Shown piece after piece: positions 1 to 10,168 of a stretch of 64,000 nt of DNA; positions within the stretch are counted from its first letter, which is position 1; each line of letters opens with the position of its first letter. The notes under the pieces were generated by a model. It did not search any database and was not told the origin of the DNA. It saw only the letters and a program-made list of their open reading frames with translations. Where the stretch lies: positions 2,356,001 through 2,420,000 of the forward strand of contig NZ_CP014475.1 of NCBI RefSeq assembly GCF_001583415.1, written 5' to 3'. This DNA comes from Mycolicibacterium phlei (GTDB lineage: Bacteria; Actinomycetota; Actinomycetes; Mycobacteriales; Mycobacteriaceae). The position numbers and the translations under genes are program-made.

Positions 1-1
1 A

Positions 2-373
2 CACGTCTCGGGGCCGCGGCTGGCCGCGGTGGTGCTCGCCACCTTCGTCATCGGCATCTACGGCGGCTATTTCACTGCGGCGCAGGGCATTCTGCTGATC
101 GCCGCGATGGGCGCGCTGCTGCCCGAGGACGTGCAGCGGATGAACGCCGCGAAGAACCTGCTGTCGCTGCTGGTGAACATCGTCGCGGCGCTGGCCTACA
201 CGGTGGTGGCGTTCGACCGGATCAGCTGGGTGGCGGCCGGACTGATCGCGGTGGGCTCGCTGATCGGCGGGTTCCTCGGCGCACACTACGGGCGGCGACT
301 GTCGCCGGTGGCGCTGCGCGCGGTGATCGTCGTGGTCGGTCTGATCGGGCTGTACCGGCTGCTGGCGCTCTGA
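2..373 (+). CDS. TauE/SafE-type membrane permease, C-terminal part
   Basis: The 5' end is cut by the window edge; 123 residues remain. The visible part is strongly hydrophobic, with four likely membrane segments. A GGYFTAAQGI loop is followed by the NAAKNLL stretch, which is typical of the C-terminal repeat of TauE/SafE (DUF81) permeases. The protein ends shortly after a GARYG-like HYGRR motif and a last helix. Family members are thought to export sulfite or other small anions across the cytoplasmic membrane. The family call is fairly safe from the KNLL and GG-Y-x-AAxG pattern. The substrate cannot be told. Confidence 0.8.
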   Translation, partial: HVSGPRLAAVVLATFVIGIYGGYFTAAQGILLIAAMGALLPEDVQRMNAAKNLLSLLVNIVAALAYTVVAFDRISWVAAGLIAVGSLIGGFLGAHYGRRLSPVALRAVIVVVGLIGLYRLLAL

Positions 374-448
374 TCGGTAGGCGATTGGGATCGCGGTAGG
401 GCACTCCTGTAGCATTTCGACTCGCTGCCGGCGATCCCGGCAGCATCG

Positions 449-522
449 CGGGCTGTGGCGCAGCTTGGTAGCGCACTACACTGGGGGTGTAGGGGTCGCA
501 GGTTCAAATCCTGTCAGCCCGA
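449..522 (+). tRNA. tRNA-Pro (anticodon GGG)
   Basis: A full cloverleaf can be folded. The acceptor stem CGGGCTG (449-455) pairs with CAGCCCG (515-521), followed by discriminator A522. The anticodon stem CTACA/TGTAG encloses the loop CTGGGGG, which puts anticodon GGG at 483-485. The T-arm GGTTCAAATCC is canonical. The 3' CCA is not encoded. It reads CCC (and CCT) proline codons, which are frequent in this GC-rich genome. Confidence 0.96.
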
Positions 523-542
523 CGCGAGTTTGAGCAGTTCAG

Positions 543-575
543 AGGCGGTTTCGGAGACATCCGAATCCGCCTTTT
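543..575 (+). terminator. Rho-independent terminator after tRNA-Pro
   Basis: A 13-bp stem with one mismatch (543-555 against 560-572) and a GACA loop is followed by a short T run at 572-575. It lies 20 bp after the tRNA, so it probably ends the tRNA transcript. Confidence 0.7.
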
Positions 576-647
576 CCGTTAAGCGATGACTTCCGGTCCG
601 CTCGCGGGTCTATCCGTCGACAGCACCGACACCACCGGGAGCATCCC

Positions 648-1293
648 ATGGGCCTCATCTATCTCGAACTGTTCGCGACGCTGGACCTCGTCGGGCAGGC
701 ACCCGGCGCACCCGAGGAGGATTCCGACAACGGGTTCGCGTTCGGCGGTTGGCAGGCGCCACTGGTCGACGAGGTCACCGGCGCGCAGATCGCCGCGGCC
801 TACGAGGGCACCGACGCACTGCTGCTCGGCAGACGCACCTACGACATCTTCGCCGCCCACTGGCCCCACCAGGAGGGCGGCCCAGACGACGACATCGCGC
901 GACTGTTCAACCGCATCCCCAAATACGTCGCCTCCCGCGGCAACCCCGACCTGTCCTGGGCGGGCTCCACCCGACTGGGCCCCGACCTGGCCGCGTCGGT
1001 ACGCGAGATCCGCGACCGCCACGACAACATCAAGGTTGTCGGCAGCCTCGACTTTCGTGCAAACCCTGTTGCGCGAGAAGCTCTTTGACCGCATCGATCT
1101 GTGGATTCATCCGATCGTGCTGGGTTCCGGCAAGAAGCTCTTCGACGGCGGCGCGGTGCCGACCAACCTCGTGCTGGTCCAGCCGCCCCAGGTCAGCCCG
1201 ACCGGCACCGTCTACCTGCGCTACGAACTCGCCGACGGCGTTCCGCTCACCGGCGACATGTCCGCGGACCGCGGCGTCGCCACGGCGCGCTAG
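648..1293 (+). pseudogene. RibD C-terminal/DHFR-like reductase, frameshifted
   Basis: The first frame (from ATG 648) starts MGLIYLELFATLDL and carries LLLGRRTYDIFAAHWP, the hallmark of the dihydrofolate reductase-like RibD_C family. That frame runs out at 1088. The end of the family, FVQTLLREKLFDRI and HPIVLGSGKKLF, continues in the next frame to a stop at 1293. The switch fits one extra T in the TTT run at 1053-1055 (GACTTTCGTG); removing it gives VVGSLDFVQTLLREKL. The repaired product would be about 214 residues, the normal length. Family members are NAD(P)H-dependent reductases of unknown substrate. This may be true decay or a base-call error. Confidence 0.8.
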
Positions 1294-2598
1294 CGGAGCG
1301 GCCGGCTCGATTTGCCGACTGGACGCCCTCGCGGCACGCGCCTGCGATCGGCGCGCACAAGCTCAGGCCACCGCCTCGCGACCATCGCCGCACCCGCCAC
1401 GACCAACCCGCCCAGAAGTGTTCTGAACAGCACATCGGCCTCGGTCAGCGCGCGTGGCGCCGGCCCGGTGGACGCATACACGTCGAGCAGCGGGGCCAGC
1501 ACCACCGCCGCCAGCACCACAACCATGACCACCCTGATCGCCCGGGCGGCGTCCTGTCGTCCGGGCAGCCGCGTGCCGGCCTCGGCGACGAAGACGTACA
1601 CCACCACCAGCAGCACCGGGGCCGCCGACGGCGCCATCGGCGTCAACGCCGGCCAGGCCAACGACGCGGCCAGTGCCGCGACTGCGACAGCGGCTCCCAC
1701 AGCCACGCGGTCGCCCGGCACGCCGACCGCGTTCGCGACTCGCCCGCCGACCCGCCGCAGCCCCCACAGCACCGCCAGCAGCAGCGCCGTCTGCACGCAG
1801 ACCACCATGACTTTCAGCCACGTCGCCCCGGACGCGCCGAGGTAACCCTCGACCGCATCACCGAAATGGGCCACCCGGTCGAGCGGATCACCGGCGGTGG
1901 CGGCCTGCGCGGCCGCCAGGACCACCACCGCGCACACCATCGCCACCGCCAACGCCGCGCCCATCGGCCGGGCCACCGAACGCAACCGGTCGTTGGCCGT
2001 GGTGATCACCTCGAGTCCCACCACCGACAACCCGCCCAGCAGCACCGTGTTGAACGCCGTGAGACCGACCGGATACGCGCTCACCGCCACCGGCGTCGCC
2101 CCACCCGCCATCGTCACCAGCAACGCGACCGCCAACGACACCCCGATTGCGGCGGCCGCGCCGGCCAGTACTGCGCAGATCGCGGCGACCACCCGCGTCG
2201 ACACCGAGTAGATCAGCGCCGCTGCGGCGATCGCGGCCAGCACCGACCACAGCGGCCACCAACTGCCGCCGGGATCGTCGAGTGGATGCCCCGGGCCCGG
2301 GGACACGACGGAGACGACGAGTCCCAGCGCTGCCGCGGCGCCCGCGGCGATGAACACGTACGCGCAACTCTGCAGCAGCGCCACCATCGTCGCCGCCCGA
2401 TCACCGAGCACGGCGCCGACCAGGTCGCTGGTGGGACCGCGCGGCGGGCGCCGCATCCCGCAGCCTGGCCAGCGACCAGATCACGCCGACCAGCACCAAA
2501 CCGCCGACAAGCGCACCGGCCCCGTTGGTGAACGTCGTTGTCAGCATGGCCAGCGCCAGCGCCGTCGCGCACCAGGTGGGCAGCTTCGTTTCGGGCAC
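1290..2598 (-). pseudogene. APC-superfamily-like permease, probable frameshift
   Basis: The main open frame starts at an internal ATG (2456) and encodes about 10 membrane helices. Its middle part (FNTVLLGGLSVVGLEVITTA) resembles helix 6 of amino acid/polyamine APC permeases. Upstream, another frame encodes a further hydrophobic helix (ALALAMLTTTFTNGAGALVG) from GTG 2598, preceded by a GAAGGGA ribosome site. The two parts join without a gap if one base is removed around the GGG run at 2446-2448 (CCC on the coding strand), giving about 435 residues, a usual APC length. Transport of an amino acid or amine is the family role; no substrate can be assigned. Its stop overlaps the convergent DHFR-like gene by 4 bp. 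If the shift is not real, the product would be the 388-residue protein from 2456. Confidence 0.55.
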
Positions 2599-2725
2599 AG
2601 GTTGGGTCCCTTCACAATTCGCGGCAGCCCGCGACGCTACCGCATGCCCGTAGCCGTGACAATAACCGAAAATCATTGCCCGGCAACGAAGATGATCTTG
2701 ATGCGTTTGCGGTGTCGGCCGCGGA

Positions 2726-3409
2726 TCACCACCGCGCCGCGACCCGCTCGGCGATCTGCTCGGCGATCCGCACCGCCGTCCCGGCGGGCTGCGCGCTGCA
2801 CGTGTTCACGTCGATGATCACGTTGTTCTCCAACGCCAGCGCCCGCTCACACGCCCATCCGGGTGCCGCCGCATCGTTGAGCGTCGACACCACGCTGAGT
2901 ACATCGTCGGCGAAGCTCACCGGCCCCGGCGTCCACACCGTTCCGGTCTGGGTGTGGGTGTACTCCCGGCACCCCTGCCACTGCTGCGCCGACGCCTCCA
3001 GGAACGCCCGCGCCTTGTCCACCAGCGGGTACAGCACCACCGCCTGCTTGGCGTAGTGCGTGAAGTTGTCGCCGTTGTTGAGGCTCTGGTCCAGCGACGC
3101 GGTGAACCCGCTGTCGGCGTAGACAGGCGCCTCGGCCGCGCCGTCGACGGCCAGGCATTCGAACGGCGCCATCGTCGCGCTGTTGTCGGCCATCTGATCC
3201 TGCGTGCTCGTCACCGCCATCCCGGCCGTGCCCACCGCGGCGTCCACCGCCGCCGGTTCGAGCAGCAGTTCCGGCAGCTCCCGCGCGACCAGCGGCCGCG
3301 GGATCAGCGACCGCTGTGTGGTGGCCACCGCGTTGCTGACCACCTCGGCGCACCCCGACGCCACCAGGCAGACCGCGATGAGGCTGATCGCCACCGACAC
3401 TCGACGCAT
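2726..3409 (-). CDS. Lipoprotein with PknH-like sensor domain
   Basis: The 227-residue protein starts with a lipoprotein signal, MRRVSVAISLIAVCLVASGC, with lipobox VASGC. GGAGGGG stands just before the ATG at 3409. The rest, with cysteines in PFECLAVD, QGCREY, GWACERAL and VNTCSAQ, resembles the extracellular PknH_C sensor fold found in many mycobacterial lipoproteins, where paired disulfides hold a solvent-exposed cleft. It is expected to be anchored to the outer face of the plasma membrane. The ligand is unknown. Longer upstream starts exist but would bury the signal peptide, so 3409 is preferred. Confidence 0.8.
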   Translation of the reverse strand: MRRVSVAISLIAVCLVASGCAEVVSNAVATTQRSLIPRPLVARELPELLLEPAAVDAAVGTAGMAVTSTQDQMADNSATMAPFECLAVDGAAEAPVYADSGFTASLDQSLNNGDNFTHYAKQAVVLYPLVDKARAFLEASAQQWQGCREYTHTQTGTVWTPGPVSFADDVLSVVSTLNDAAAPGWACERALALENNVIIDVNTCSAQPAGTAVRIAEQIAERVAARW

Positions 3410-3725
3410 TCGTCCCCTCCCTGCATCTCCCGGATACAGCGACGAAGACCTATGGTGCGCCAGTTCTGACGGCGGCGATGATAACGCGCCGGAGTGTCGG
3501 ATAACGATGCGCACCGCATTGCGGTAACGATTCGATGGCGCGTCAAAATCGATGCAGGACAACATCTTTAGCGGTGACATCGTTAACGGTGACGAAGCGA
3601 GCCTTACCCCGCGGACAGGAAAACCTGTCCCGGTTGCGGCGAAGTCTCACCTCGTGGCGATTACGCACACCCCCGCCGCCGCGACAACATCGACTCAACA
3701 CGCCGCCACCCCGGAAGGAACCCCG
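3410..3725. other. Divergent intergenic region with hairpin
   Basis: This 316-bp stretch separates the lipoprotein gene from the small secreted gene. I see no credible gene in it. It holds several GATAACG/GTAACGA-like repeats (3479-3530), GTTAACGGTGACGA near 3582, and a perfect 7-bp inverted repeat GGACAGG-AAAA-CCTGTCC at 3613-3630, about 95 bp before the secreted gene. Promoters for both genes should lie here, but no clear -10/-35 pair stands out. Confidence 0.5.
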
Positions 3726-4034
3726 ATGAACACCACCCGCGCCCGCTACGCCGCCACCCTGCTCGGCACCCTCGCCGTGCTGCTGCTCGCCCCGGCGACC
3801 GCCCACGCCGTCGACAACGAACCCGGCCCCACCACCGGCACCGGTTGCACCTACACCGACGCCGACGGCTACCCGATCCCGATCGACGACGGCCAGGACG
3901 TCTTCGTCGACGGCAAGATCGTGTCCTGCCGCAACGGCAAGATCTCGACCACCACCGCGCCGCAGCGCAACGGCGCCGCCGTGCGCCCCGGCATCGGCGT
4001 CGGCAAGCTGCCCGTGCTCACCCGCCTGCCCTGA
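3726..4034 (+). CDS. Small secreted protein, unknown function
   Basis: The 102-residue product has a clear Sec signal peptide with an ALA-type end (PATAHA before VDNEPG), so it should be exported. The mature part is about 70 residues, with two cysteines (GCTYTD and VSCRNG) that could form one disulfide. It contains a short DGYPIPIDDGQDVFVDGKI stretch with turn-rich spacing. The ATG at 3726 is preceded by GGAAGGAA. I do not recognise the family. Short secreted proteins of this kind are common in mycobacteria. Confidence 0.75.
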   Translation: MNTTRARYAATLLGTLAVLLLAPATAHAVDNEPGPTTGTGCTYTDADGYPIPIDDGQDVFVDGKIVSCRNGKISTTTAPQRNGAAVRPGIGVGKLPVLTRLP

Positions 4035-4148
4035 ACCACCCTCCGACCAGTCGGCCCGTGACTTCCCCGGTGGCGGGCCGACTGCCGTCCGCGCGGACGC
4101 GTAGGACTACTCATGGCCGCGCCGCGCCGCGACGGGGATGCTGGGCGT

Positions 4149-5468
4149 ATGACCGTGACCAGACCGCTGTCCCGCGCCGACAAGCTGGCCGCCGACACCC
4201 CGCCGGATCGCGACCGCGCGATCGACGTCGCCCGACTGGGGGCGCTGCTGATCGTGATCTTCGGCCACTGCGCGCTGCTGCTGGCCACCATCGACGCCGC
4301 CGGCGTGCGGATCGGCAACATCCTCGGGGCGATTCCGGCGCTGACGCCGATCACCTGGGTCGTGCAGATCATGCCGCTGTTCTTCCTGGCAGGCGGGGCC
4401 GCGGGCGCCTACGGCTGGCACACCGGCCGCGCATGGGGCAGCTGGTTGTTCACCCGCGCCCAACGGCTGTGCCGACCCGTGTTCTGGTACCTCGCCGCCT
4501 GGACCGTCGGGCTGGTCGCCGTCCGCTTCACCCTCGGCGCGCGGTCCGCCGCCGATCTGGGCCGCGAATCGGTCGCGCTGCTGTGGTTCCTCGGCGTCTA
4601 CCTCGTCGTGCTGGCTTTCGTCCCCGCGCTGACCCGGCTGCGCAGCGGCCGCGCCACCACCGCCGTCGTCGCCGCCCTGCTCGCCGTCGCGGCGCTCAAC
4701 GACGCCATCCGACTGGCGGTCGGCGACCCGATGGCCGGGGTGGCGAACTTCGTCGTCGTCTGGCTGATCCCCGTCGTCATCGGAGTCGCCTACGCCCGCA
4801 AGCTGATCGGGCGCCTGCCCGCGCTCGTGGCCGCCGTCGCCGCGTTCGCCGCGCAGGTCGTGCTCGTCAACGTCGGCCCCTACGAGGTCGCGCTCGTCGT
4901 CACCGGGACCGAACGGCTGTCCAACGTCTCACCGCCCACCCTGCTGCTCGGCCTGCACTGCGTGTGGATGTCGTGCCTGTTCGTCGCCGCCGCCGGCGCC
5001 ATCCAGCGGTGGGCGCAGCGGCCCCGGGTCTGGTACGTCGTCGCCGTCGGCAACGGGGGAGCGATGACCCTGTACCTGTGGCACATTGTCGCGATCGCGG
5101 TGGCCGCGTTCTCCCTGCACGCGTTCGGTCTGGACGCCTACGACGTTGACGCCGAAGGTTTCTGGGCGCTGCTCGGGCTGCGGGCGGTGGTGTTCGCGGT
5201 CATCATGTTCGCGATGTTCCGGCTGCTGTCGCCGCTCGAGCACCTGCGGCTGCCGTGGTGGGACGCGCCCGCCGGCGCGACCGGTGCGCGCTCCACACTG
5301 GCCGGGCTGTTCGTGGTCGCGGCGGGGGTCGCCGCACTGCTGATGGCCAAGAACGGGCTCACCGGCAGCGGATGGACGATGCTGGCCGCGTTCGTCGCCA
5401 CCCTGGCGGTGGCCCGCTGCTGCGCTACTGCTCGGTCGACTCAGACGCCGTGGACGTCAGCGGCTTAG
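4149..5468 (+). CDS. Acyltransferase-3 family membrane protein
   Basis: The 439-residue, roughly ten-helix protein opens with [21 protein letters not shown], the acyltransferase_3 (OafA/OpgC-like) N-terminus, where an R-x10-H pair is thought to be catalytic. The [16 protein letters not shown] segment and a late WHIVAIAV helix also fit. Such proteins transfer acyl groups from the cytoplasm to extracytoplasmic sugars or lipids. ATG 4149 is chosen; an ATG at 4113 would add a charged 12-residue leader. The last 44 bp overlap the 3' end of the convergent mmpL gene. The acceptor is unknown. Confidence 0.8.
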   Translation: MTVTRPLSRADKLAADTPPDRDRAIDVARLGALLIVIFGHCALLLATIDAAGVRIGNILGAIPALTPITWVVQIMPLFFLAGGAAGAYGWHTGRAWGSWLFTRAQRLCRPVFWYLAAWTVGLVAVRFTLGARSAADLGRESVALLWFLGVYLVVLAFVPALTRLRSGRATTAVVAALLAVAALNDAIRLAVGDPMAGVANFVVVWLIPVVIGVAYARKLIGRLPALVAAVAAFAAQVVLVNVGPYEVALVVTGTERLSNVSPPTLLLGLHCVWMSCLFVAAAGAIQRWAQRPRVWYVVAVGNGGAMTLYLWHIVAIAVAAFSLHAFGLDAYDVDAEGFWALLGLRAVVFAVIMFAMFRLLSPLEHLRLPWWDAPAGATGARSTLAGLFVVAAGVAALLMAKNGLTGSGWTMLAAFVATLAVARCCATARSTQTPWTSAA

Positions 5469-8304
5469 GCCACGGTGCCGGCTTCGGCCGGGTCCGCACC
5501 ACCTGCGGCCACCAGAACCAGCGGCCCAGCAGCGCGGCGATCGACGGGGTCATGAACGCCCGGATCACCAGGGTGTCGAACAACAGGCCCATGCCGATCG
5601 TTGTGCCCACCTGCGCCACCACCGTCAGTTCGCTGACGACCATCGAGATCATCGTGAACGCGAACACCAGACCGGCCGCGGTCACCACCGAACCACTGCC
5701 GCCCATCGCGCGGATGATCGCGGTGTTGACGCCGGCGGGCAGTTCCTCCTTGAGGCGGGCCACCAGCAGCAGGTTGTAGTCGGCGCCGACCGCCAACAGG
5801 ATGATCACGGCCATCGCCATGACCATGAACTGCAGCTCGATGCCGAGGATGTGCTGCCACACCAGCACCGACAGGCCGAACGACGCACCAAGCGACAGCA
5901 CCACGGTCCCGACGATCACCGCCGCGGCCACCAGGCTGCGGGTGATCAGCAGCATGATCGTGAAAATTAGTGCCAGAGCCAGGATTCCGGCGATCAGCAG
6001 GTCGTAGTTGTTGCCCTCCTGCATGTCCTTGAACGCCGACACCGTCCCGCCGATGTAGATCTTGGAGCCCTCCAGCGGGGTGCCCTTGATCGCCTCCTTG
6101 GCGGCCTGCTTGATCTTGTCGATGCGCTCGATGCCGTCGGCGGACAGCGGATCGCCCTCGTGCTGCACGATCATCCGCACGGCGTGACCGTTGGGCGAGA
6201 TGAAGTTCTCCATGCCCTTCTTGAAGTCTTCGTTGTCGAAGATCTCCGGCGGCAGGTAGAACGTGTCGTCGTTCCAGGAGTCGTTGAACGCGTCGCCCAT
6301 GGCCGACTGGTTCTCGGTCATCGCGGCCTGTTGATCCTGCAGACCGCCCTGGCTGGCGTGCATCCGCAGCATCATCAGCTTCTGCGTCTCCATGGTCTCG
6401 ATCTGCTGGGGCATCAGCTCCAGCAGTTGAGGCATGAGCGCGTCCATCTTCTCCAGGGTCGGCAGCAACTCCTGGGTGTTCTCCGTCATCAGGTTCGTGC
6501 CGTCGATGACGTCGAAGATCGACCGCAACGACCAGCAGATCGGGATGTCGTAGCAGTGCGGTTCCCAGTGGAAGTAGTTGCGGATCGGCCGGAAGAAGTC
6601 GTCGAAATCGGAGATGTGGTCCCGCAACTCGGTGATGTCGACCACCATGGTGCGGGTCTTCTCGACCATCGAATGGGTGGTCGCGGACATCTCACCCATC
6701 AGGTTCATCATCCGCGTCATCGTGTCGATGGTCTTCTGCATCTCATCGGCCTGCACCAGCATGTCGGCCATCCGGTCCTGCTGGTACTTCTCGTTGAGCT
6801 GCTGGTTGATCCCGCTCATGCTCAACTGCGCCGGGATGGTGCTGAACTCGATCGGCTTGCCGTTGGGCCGCGTGATCGCCTGCACCCGGGAGATGCCGGG
6901 CACCCGGAACACCGCCTTGGCGATCTTGTCGATGACGAGGAAGTCCGCCGAGTTGCGCAGATCGTGGTCGGCCTCGATCAGCAACAGCTCCGGGTTCATG
7001 GCGGCGGGGGAGAAGTGCCGCTCGGCCGCCGCGAAGCCCTGGTTGGCGGGCAGATCCGGGGGCAGGTACAGCCGGTCGTTGTAGTTGGGCCGGTAACCCG
7101 GCAGCGTCAGCAGACCCACCAGCGACAGCGCCACCGTGCCCAACAGCACCGGACCGGGCCAGCGCACGATGGCCGCACCGATCTTGCGCCACCCGCGGAT
7201 GCGCATCGCGCGCTTGGGTTCCAGCAGACCGAACCGCGTCGCGACGGTGATGATCGCCGGGCCCAGCGTCAACGCCACCAGCACCGCGGTCGTCATGCCG
7301 ACGAACATCGGCACGCCCAGCGACTGGAAGTAGGGCAGCCGGCAGAACGACAGGCAGAACGTCGCACCCGCGATCGTCATGCCCGAGCCGAGCACCACGT
7401 GCGCGGTGCCGTGGAACATCGTGTAGTAGGCCGACTCCCGGTCCTCGCCGATGGACCGCGCCTCCTGATAACGCCCGATCAGGAAGATCGCGTAGTCGGT
7501 CGAGGCGGCGATCGCCAGCGTGACGAGCAGGTTGGTCGCGAACGTCGACAGGCCGATGAGCTCGTGATAGCCCAGGAACGCCACCAGGCCGCGGGTGGCG
7601 GCCAGGGCCATGAAGACCATCGCCAGCTGGATCAGCATGGTCACGATCGACCGGTAGACCAGCAGCAGCATCGTGATGATCACCGCGAACGTGACGTACT
7701 CGATGATCCGGACGCTGCGGTCGCTGGCGATCTGCTGGTCGGCGATCAGCGCGGTGCCACCGGTGACGTAGACCTTCACCCCGGACGGGGGCGGCATGCT
7801 GTCGACGATGCTCTTGACGGCCTCGACCGACTCGTTGGCCAGCAGTTCGCCCATGTTGCCCACGAGATAGGCCTGCACGTAGACGGCCTTGCCGTCGGCG
7901 CTGACGGCCGCGGCCTCGGTCAGCGGGTCACCCCAGAAGTCCTGGATGTGCTCGACGTGCGGGTCGGCCTCGAGGCGGTCGACGAGCTCGTTGTAGTAGC
8001 GGCGGGCGTCGTCGCCGAGCGGCTGGTCGCTCTCGAGGACGATCATCGCGGCGCTGTCGGACTTGAACTCCTCGAACACCTCGCCGACGCGCTGCATCGC
8101 GATGACCGACGGGGCCTCGCGCGGGCTCATCGACACCGAGCGCTGCTGCCCGACGACCTCGAGCTGGGGCACGGTGGAGTTCAGGACACCGATCAGGACG
8201 ACCCAGCCGACGATGATCGGGATTGACAGGCGGCGGATCCACTTCGCGATCGGCGAGCGGTGCTGGTGCTGGTCCGCGGCGGCATGCGTAGTCGGGGCAC
8301 TCAC
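5425..8304 (-). CDS. MmpL-family RND lipid transporter
   Basis: The 959-residue protein has the full MmpL plan: one N-terminal helix, a first periplasmic porter domain, helices 2-6 with [14 protein letters not shown], a large second periplasmic domain (about residues 400-740), and helices 7-12 with the second Asp-Tyr pair in [16 protein letters not shown]. These Asp-Tyr pairs form the proton relay in mycobacterial MmpL proteins. The second loop holds a Met-rich, probably coiled-coil region ([12 protein letters not shown]) and the [11 protein letters not shown] motif of the MmpL4/MmpL5 group. It should export a lipid or siderophore-like molecule. The GTG start at 8304 follows GAGGTG. It has no mmpS partner beside it, unlike its relative at 10949-13855, with which it shares long near-identical stretches. 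Confidence 0.93.
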   Translation of the reverse strand: MSAPTTHAAADQHQHRSPIAKWIRRLSIPIIVGWVVLIGVLNSTVPQLEVVGQQRSVSMSPREAPSVIAMQRVGEVFEEFKSDSAAMIVLESDQPLGDDARRYYNELVDRLEADPHVEHIQDFWGDPLTEAAAVSADGKAVYVQAYLVGNMGELLANESVEAVKSIVDSMPPPSGVKVYVTGGTALIADQQIASDRSVRIIEYVTFAVIITMLLLVYRSIVTMLIQLAMVFMALAATRGLVAFLGYHELIGLSTFATNLLVTLAIAASTDYAIFLIGRYQEARSIGEDRESAYYTMFHGTAHVVLGSGMTIAGATFCLSFCRLPYFQSLGVPMFVGMTTAVLVALTLGPAIITVATRFGLLEPKRAMRIRGWRKIGAAIVRWPGPVLLGTVALSLVGLLTLPGYRPNYNDRLYLPPDLPANQGFAAAERHFSPAAMNPELLLIEADHDLRNSADFLVIDKIAKAVFRVPGISRVQAITRPNGKPIEFSTIPAQLSMSGINQQLNEKYQQDRMADMLVQADEMQKTIDTMTRMMNLMGEMSATTHSMVEKTRTMVVDITELRDHISDFDDFFRPIRNYFHWEPHCYDIPICWSLRSIFDVIDGTNLMTENTQELLPTLEKMDALMPQLLELMPQQIETMETQKLMMLRMHASQGGLQDQQAAMTENQSAMGDAFNDSWNDDTFYLPPEIFDNEDFKKGMENFISPNGHAVRMIVQHEGDPLSADGIERIDKIKQAAKEAIKGTPLEGSKIYIGGTVSAFKDMQEGNNYDLLIAGILALALIFTIMLLITRSLVAAAVIVGTVVLSLGASFGLSVLVWQHILGIELQFMVMAMAVIILLAVGADYNLLLVARLKEELPAGVNTAIIRAMGGSGSVVTAAGLVFAFTMISMVVSELTVVAQVGTTIGMGLLFDTLVIRAFMTPSIAALLGRWFWWPQVVRTRPKPAPWPKPLTSTASESTEQ

Positions 8305-8342
8305 CAGGAATTCACCTCGGCGGAGCTCCTCCCTACGGGCGT

Positions 8343-8361
8343 TAGGACCGCCTTAGTCCTA
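8343..8361. promoter_or_regulatory. Operator-like inverted repeat upstream of mmpL
   Basis: TAGGACCGCCTTAGTCCTA has perfect 6-bp arms (TAGGAC/GTCCTA) around a 7-bp spacer, 39 bp before the mmpL GTG. It shares the octamer CTTAGTCC with the site in front of the mmpS gene (14354-14361), and both have 6-7-6 geometry. A repressor site is inferred, not shown. Confidence 0.35.
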
Positions 8362-8451
8362 CCAGATTCCCGCGTCGATCGGTTAGTCAGATCCCGGCGT
8401 GCCAGCGAACTGCACAGCTTAGTTAACAAATTATGGCCGCCCATCGCGAGC

Positions 8452-8507
8452 CGAGACTGCTCACAGATCGAGATCCGACCGATTTCGGCGATCTGTGAGC
8501 AGTCTCG
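8452..8507. repeat. Perfect 19-bp inverted repeat (large hairpin)
   Basis: The left arm CGAGACTGCTCACAGATCG (8452-8470) and the right arm CGATCTGTGAGCAGTCTCG (8489-8507) are exact reverse complements around an 18-bp loop. The loop itself can form a small CCGA/TCGG helix. There is no T tract. It sits mid-way in a divergent intergenic region. Confidence 0.85.
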
Positions 8508-8890
8508 ACGCGGTGGCTGCCGGGGTATGGGCAAATTTACCGAAACGTTAACCGCAGACCTCTCGGGCAAACTCCGGCAGGGGTTGTGCGCCAGGTGCGC
8601 CCGGCGCCGGTGAGGTGGTGTGACGGAGGTGTGCCGGGGTTGCGCCGCGCGGCGACGTCAGCCGCAGTGGTGTCACCCGTCGTCGCACCCGACGAACCGC
8701 CCGCCATGACCTCAGGAGTCAGATCGGCACCACGTGTAACACCGGCCTCAGTCCGGCGATTAAGTGAGTAGCGTCGGACGAGTTTGCGCTCCGACGTGCC
8801 GGGCACCGTTGAGCAAACTATGCTCAGTTCGCCGACACTCCGGCCTTTGCCGGGTGGTCGTCGGACTGCGCGGCGATGAGGGGTGTGAAC

Positions 8891-10162
8891 GTGGAAACGG
8901 TTCTCGGACTGTCGGTGACGTCCGCCGGCGTCGCGTGGGTGCTGTTGAAGGGTTCCGGCGCCGACGCGGTCACCCTCGATCACGACCACTACAGCATCGA
9001 CGCCGGCGACGCCCCCGACATCTCCCGCTACGAGGCCACGGTGCGCGGGGCCCGTGGGATCGCCGAGGCCAGCGGTCACCGGATCAGGGCGGTGGGCGTC
9101 ACCTTCACCGCCGACTGCGAGGACACGGCGACGCTGCTCCTCGACGCTCTATCGGGACAGGGCTTCGACAGGATCGCCGCGGTTCCGTTGGCCACCGCCA
9201 CCGAGACGTGGGCCCACACCTACGGCCGCACACTGGGCTTCGAGCGGTGCGCGCTGTGCGTGGTCGAGCCCGCGGCGGCGACGGTGGTGTCGGTGCTCTA
9301 CAACTTCGTGCGCACCGCCAACACCCAGATGCGCGACAGCGCCGGCGGGATCGCCCGCTGGCTCACCAGTGTCTTCGCGGTCAACCGGTCGCAGCCGGAG
9401 ACGCTGTACCTGCTCGGCTCCCGCCACGACCTCGACGTCATCGCCGGGCCGCTGGAGGAGGCGCTGCCGATTCCGGTCGTCTCCTCCGACGAGGCGCAAC
9501 TGTCGCTGGCCCGCGGTGCGGCGCTGTCGGTCGACGCCGTGCTGGCGGCCCGCGCGCAGCCGAAGCCCGATGCCCAGAAGGGACAGAGGACTGGGCGCAT
9601 CCCCACCGTGCGACCGCTGGTCACCCGGTTCGGGCCGCACGCGCGCACCGCGGCGGGTATCGCCATCGGGCTGGCCGGTCTGCTGGCCGTCGGGGCGACG
9701 CTGGTCGGCGAGTCGGCCACACCGGGGGAGACGTCCCCGCCCCCCGCCACGGCGGCCACCACCCCGTCGATGAGCATCCACTCCGTGCCGTCGGTTCCCG
9801 CCGCGCCGATGACCGTGCAACATGCGGCCGCCGCACCGCTGCCTGCTCCGCCGCCACGGGTCGTCGAGCAAACCCTCATCGAGGAGGTCACCGCCGAGCA
9901 GTACCTCGGCGAGCAGGTCATGGCCGAGCAGTCGGTGCCCGTCGAGGAGACCCTGCCGGTCATCGCGCAGGAGGCTGTTCAGCCGTTGGCGAATACCCCT
10001 GAGCCGCAGGTGATTCCGGTGGCACTGCCGGGCGAGCCGACGCCTGAGGCGCTGCCGCCGGCCGCGCCGGTCGCACCCGAGGTGCTTCCGCCGCCACCAC
10101 CGCCGCCTCCGCCGGATCCGCTGCAGGCGGCGCTGAGCCCGCTGTTCAGCGGGCTGCCCTGA
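8891..10162 (+). CDS. DUF7159-like protein with Pro-rich tail
   Basis: The protein of about 423 residues begins VETVLGLSVTSAGVAWVLL, the start typical of the mycobacterial DUF7159 family, whose first domain looks like an actin/ASKHA-type fold. That domain covers about residues 1-225. A single hydrophobic segment (TAAGIAIGLAGLLAVGATLV, about 250-272) follows, then a long tail rich in Pro, Ala, Glu and Val, ending in a run of prolines. This implies a cytoplasmic N-domain and a proline-rich outside tail. GTG 8891 is favoured because GAGGGG lies 7 bp upstream; ATG 8876 is the alternative. It lies between two mmpL units, so a link to lipid export is possible but unproven. Confidence 0.7.
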   Translation: METVLGLSVTSAGVAWVLLKGSGADAVTLDHDHYSIDAGDAPDISRYEATVRGARGIAEASGHRIRAVGVTFTADCEDTATLLLDALSGQGFDRIAAVPLATATETWAHTYGRTLGFERCALCVVEPAAATVVSVLYNFVRTANTQMRDSAGGIARWLTSVFAVNRSQPETLYLLGSRHDLDVIAGPLEEALPIPVVSSDEAQLSLARGAALSVDAVLAARAQPKPDAQKGQRTGRIPTVRPLVTRFGPHARTAAGIAIGLAGLLAVGATLVGESATPGETSPPPATAATTPSMSIHSVPSVPAAPMTVQHAAAAPLPAPPPRVVEQTLIEEVTAEQYLGEQVMAEQSVPVEETLPVIAQEAVQPLANTPEPQVIPVALPGEPTPEALPPAAPVAPEVLPPPPPPPPPDPLQAALSPLFSGLP

Positions 10163-10168
10163 CAGGGG

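Larger units (their letters stand above)
8305..8890. other. 586-bp intergenic region between mmpL and DUF7159 genes
   Basis: No credible gene is visible; the short open frames here have no family features and overlap hairpins. It contains an imperfect operator-like site near the mmpL start (8343-8361), a large perfect hairpin (8452-8507), AT-rich TTAGTTAACAAATTATG (8420-8436), and then ordinary GC-rich sequence up to the divergent DUF7159 gene. Two divergent promoters are expected. Confidence 0.5.

Noticed and set aside
6160..8226. 688-residue plus-strand open frame opposite the solo mmpL
   Set aside because: Same type of shadow as the other mmpL gene; no domain.
8537..9079. 180-residue minus-strand open frame in the mmpL/DUF7159 gap
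   Set aside because: No ribosome site or family features; half of it is opposite the DUF7159 gene.
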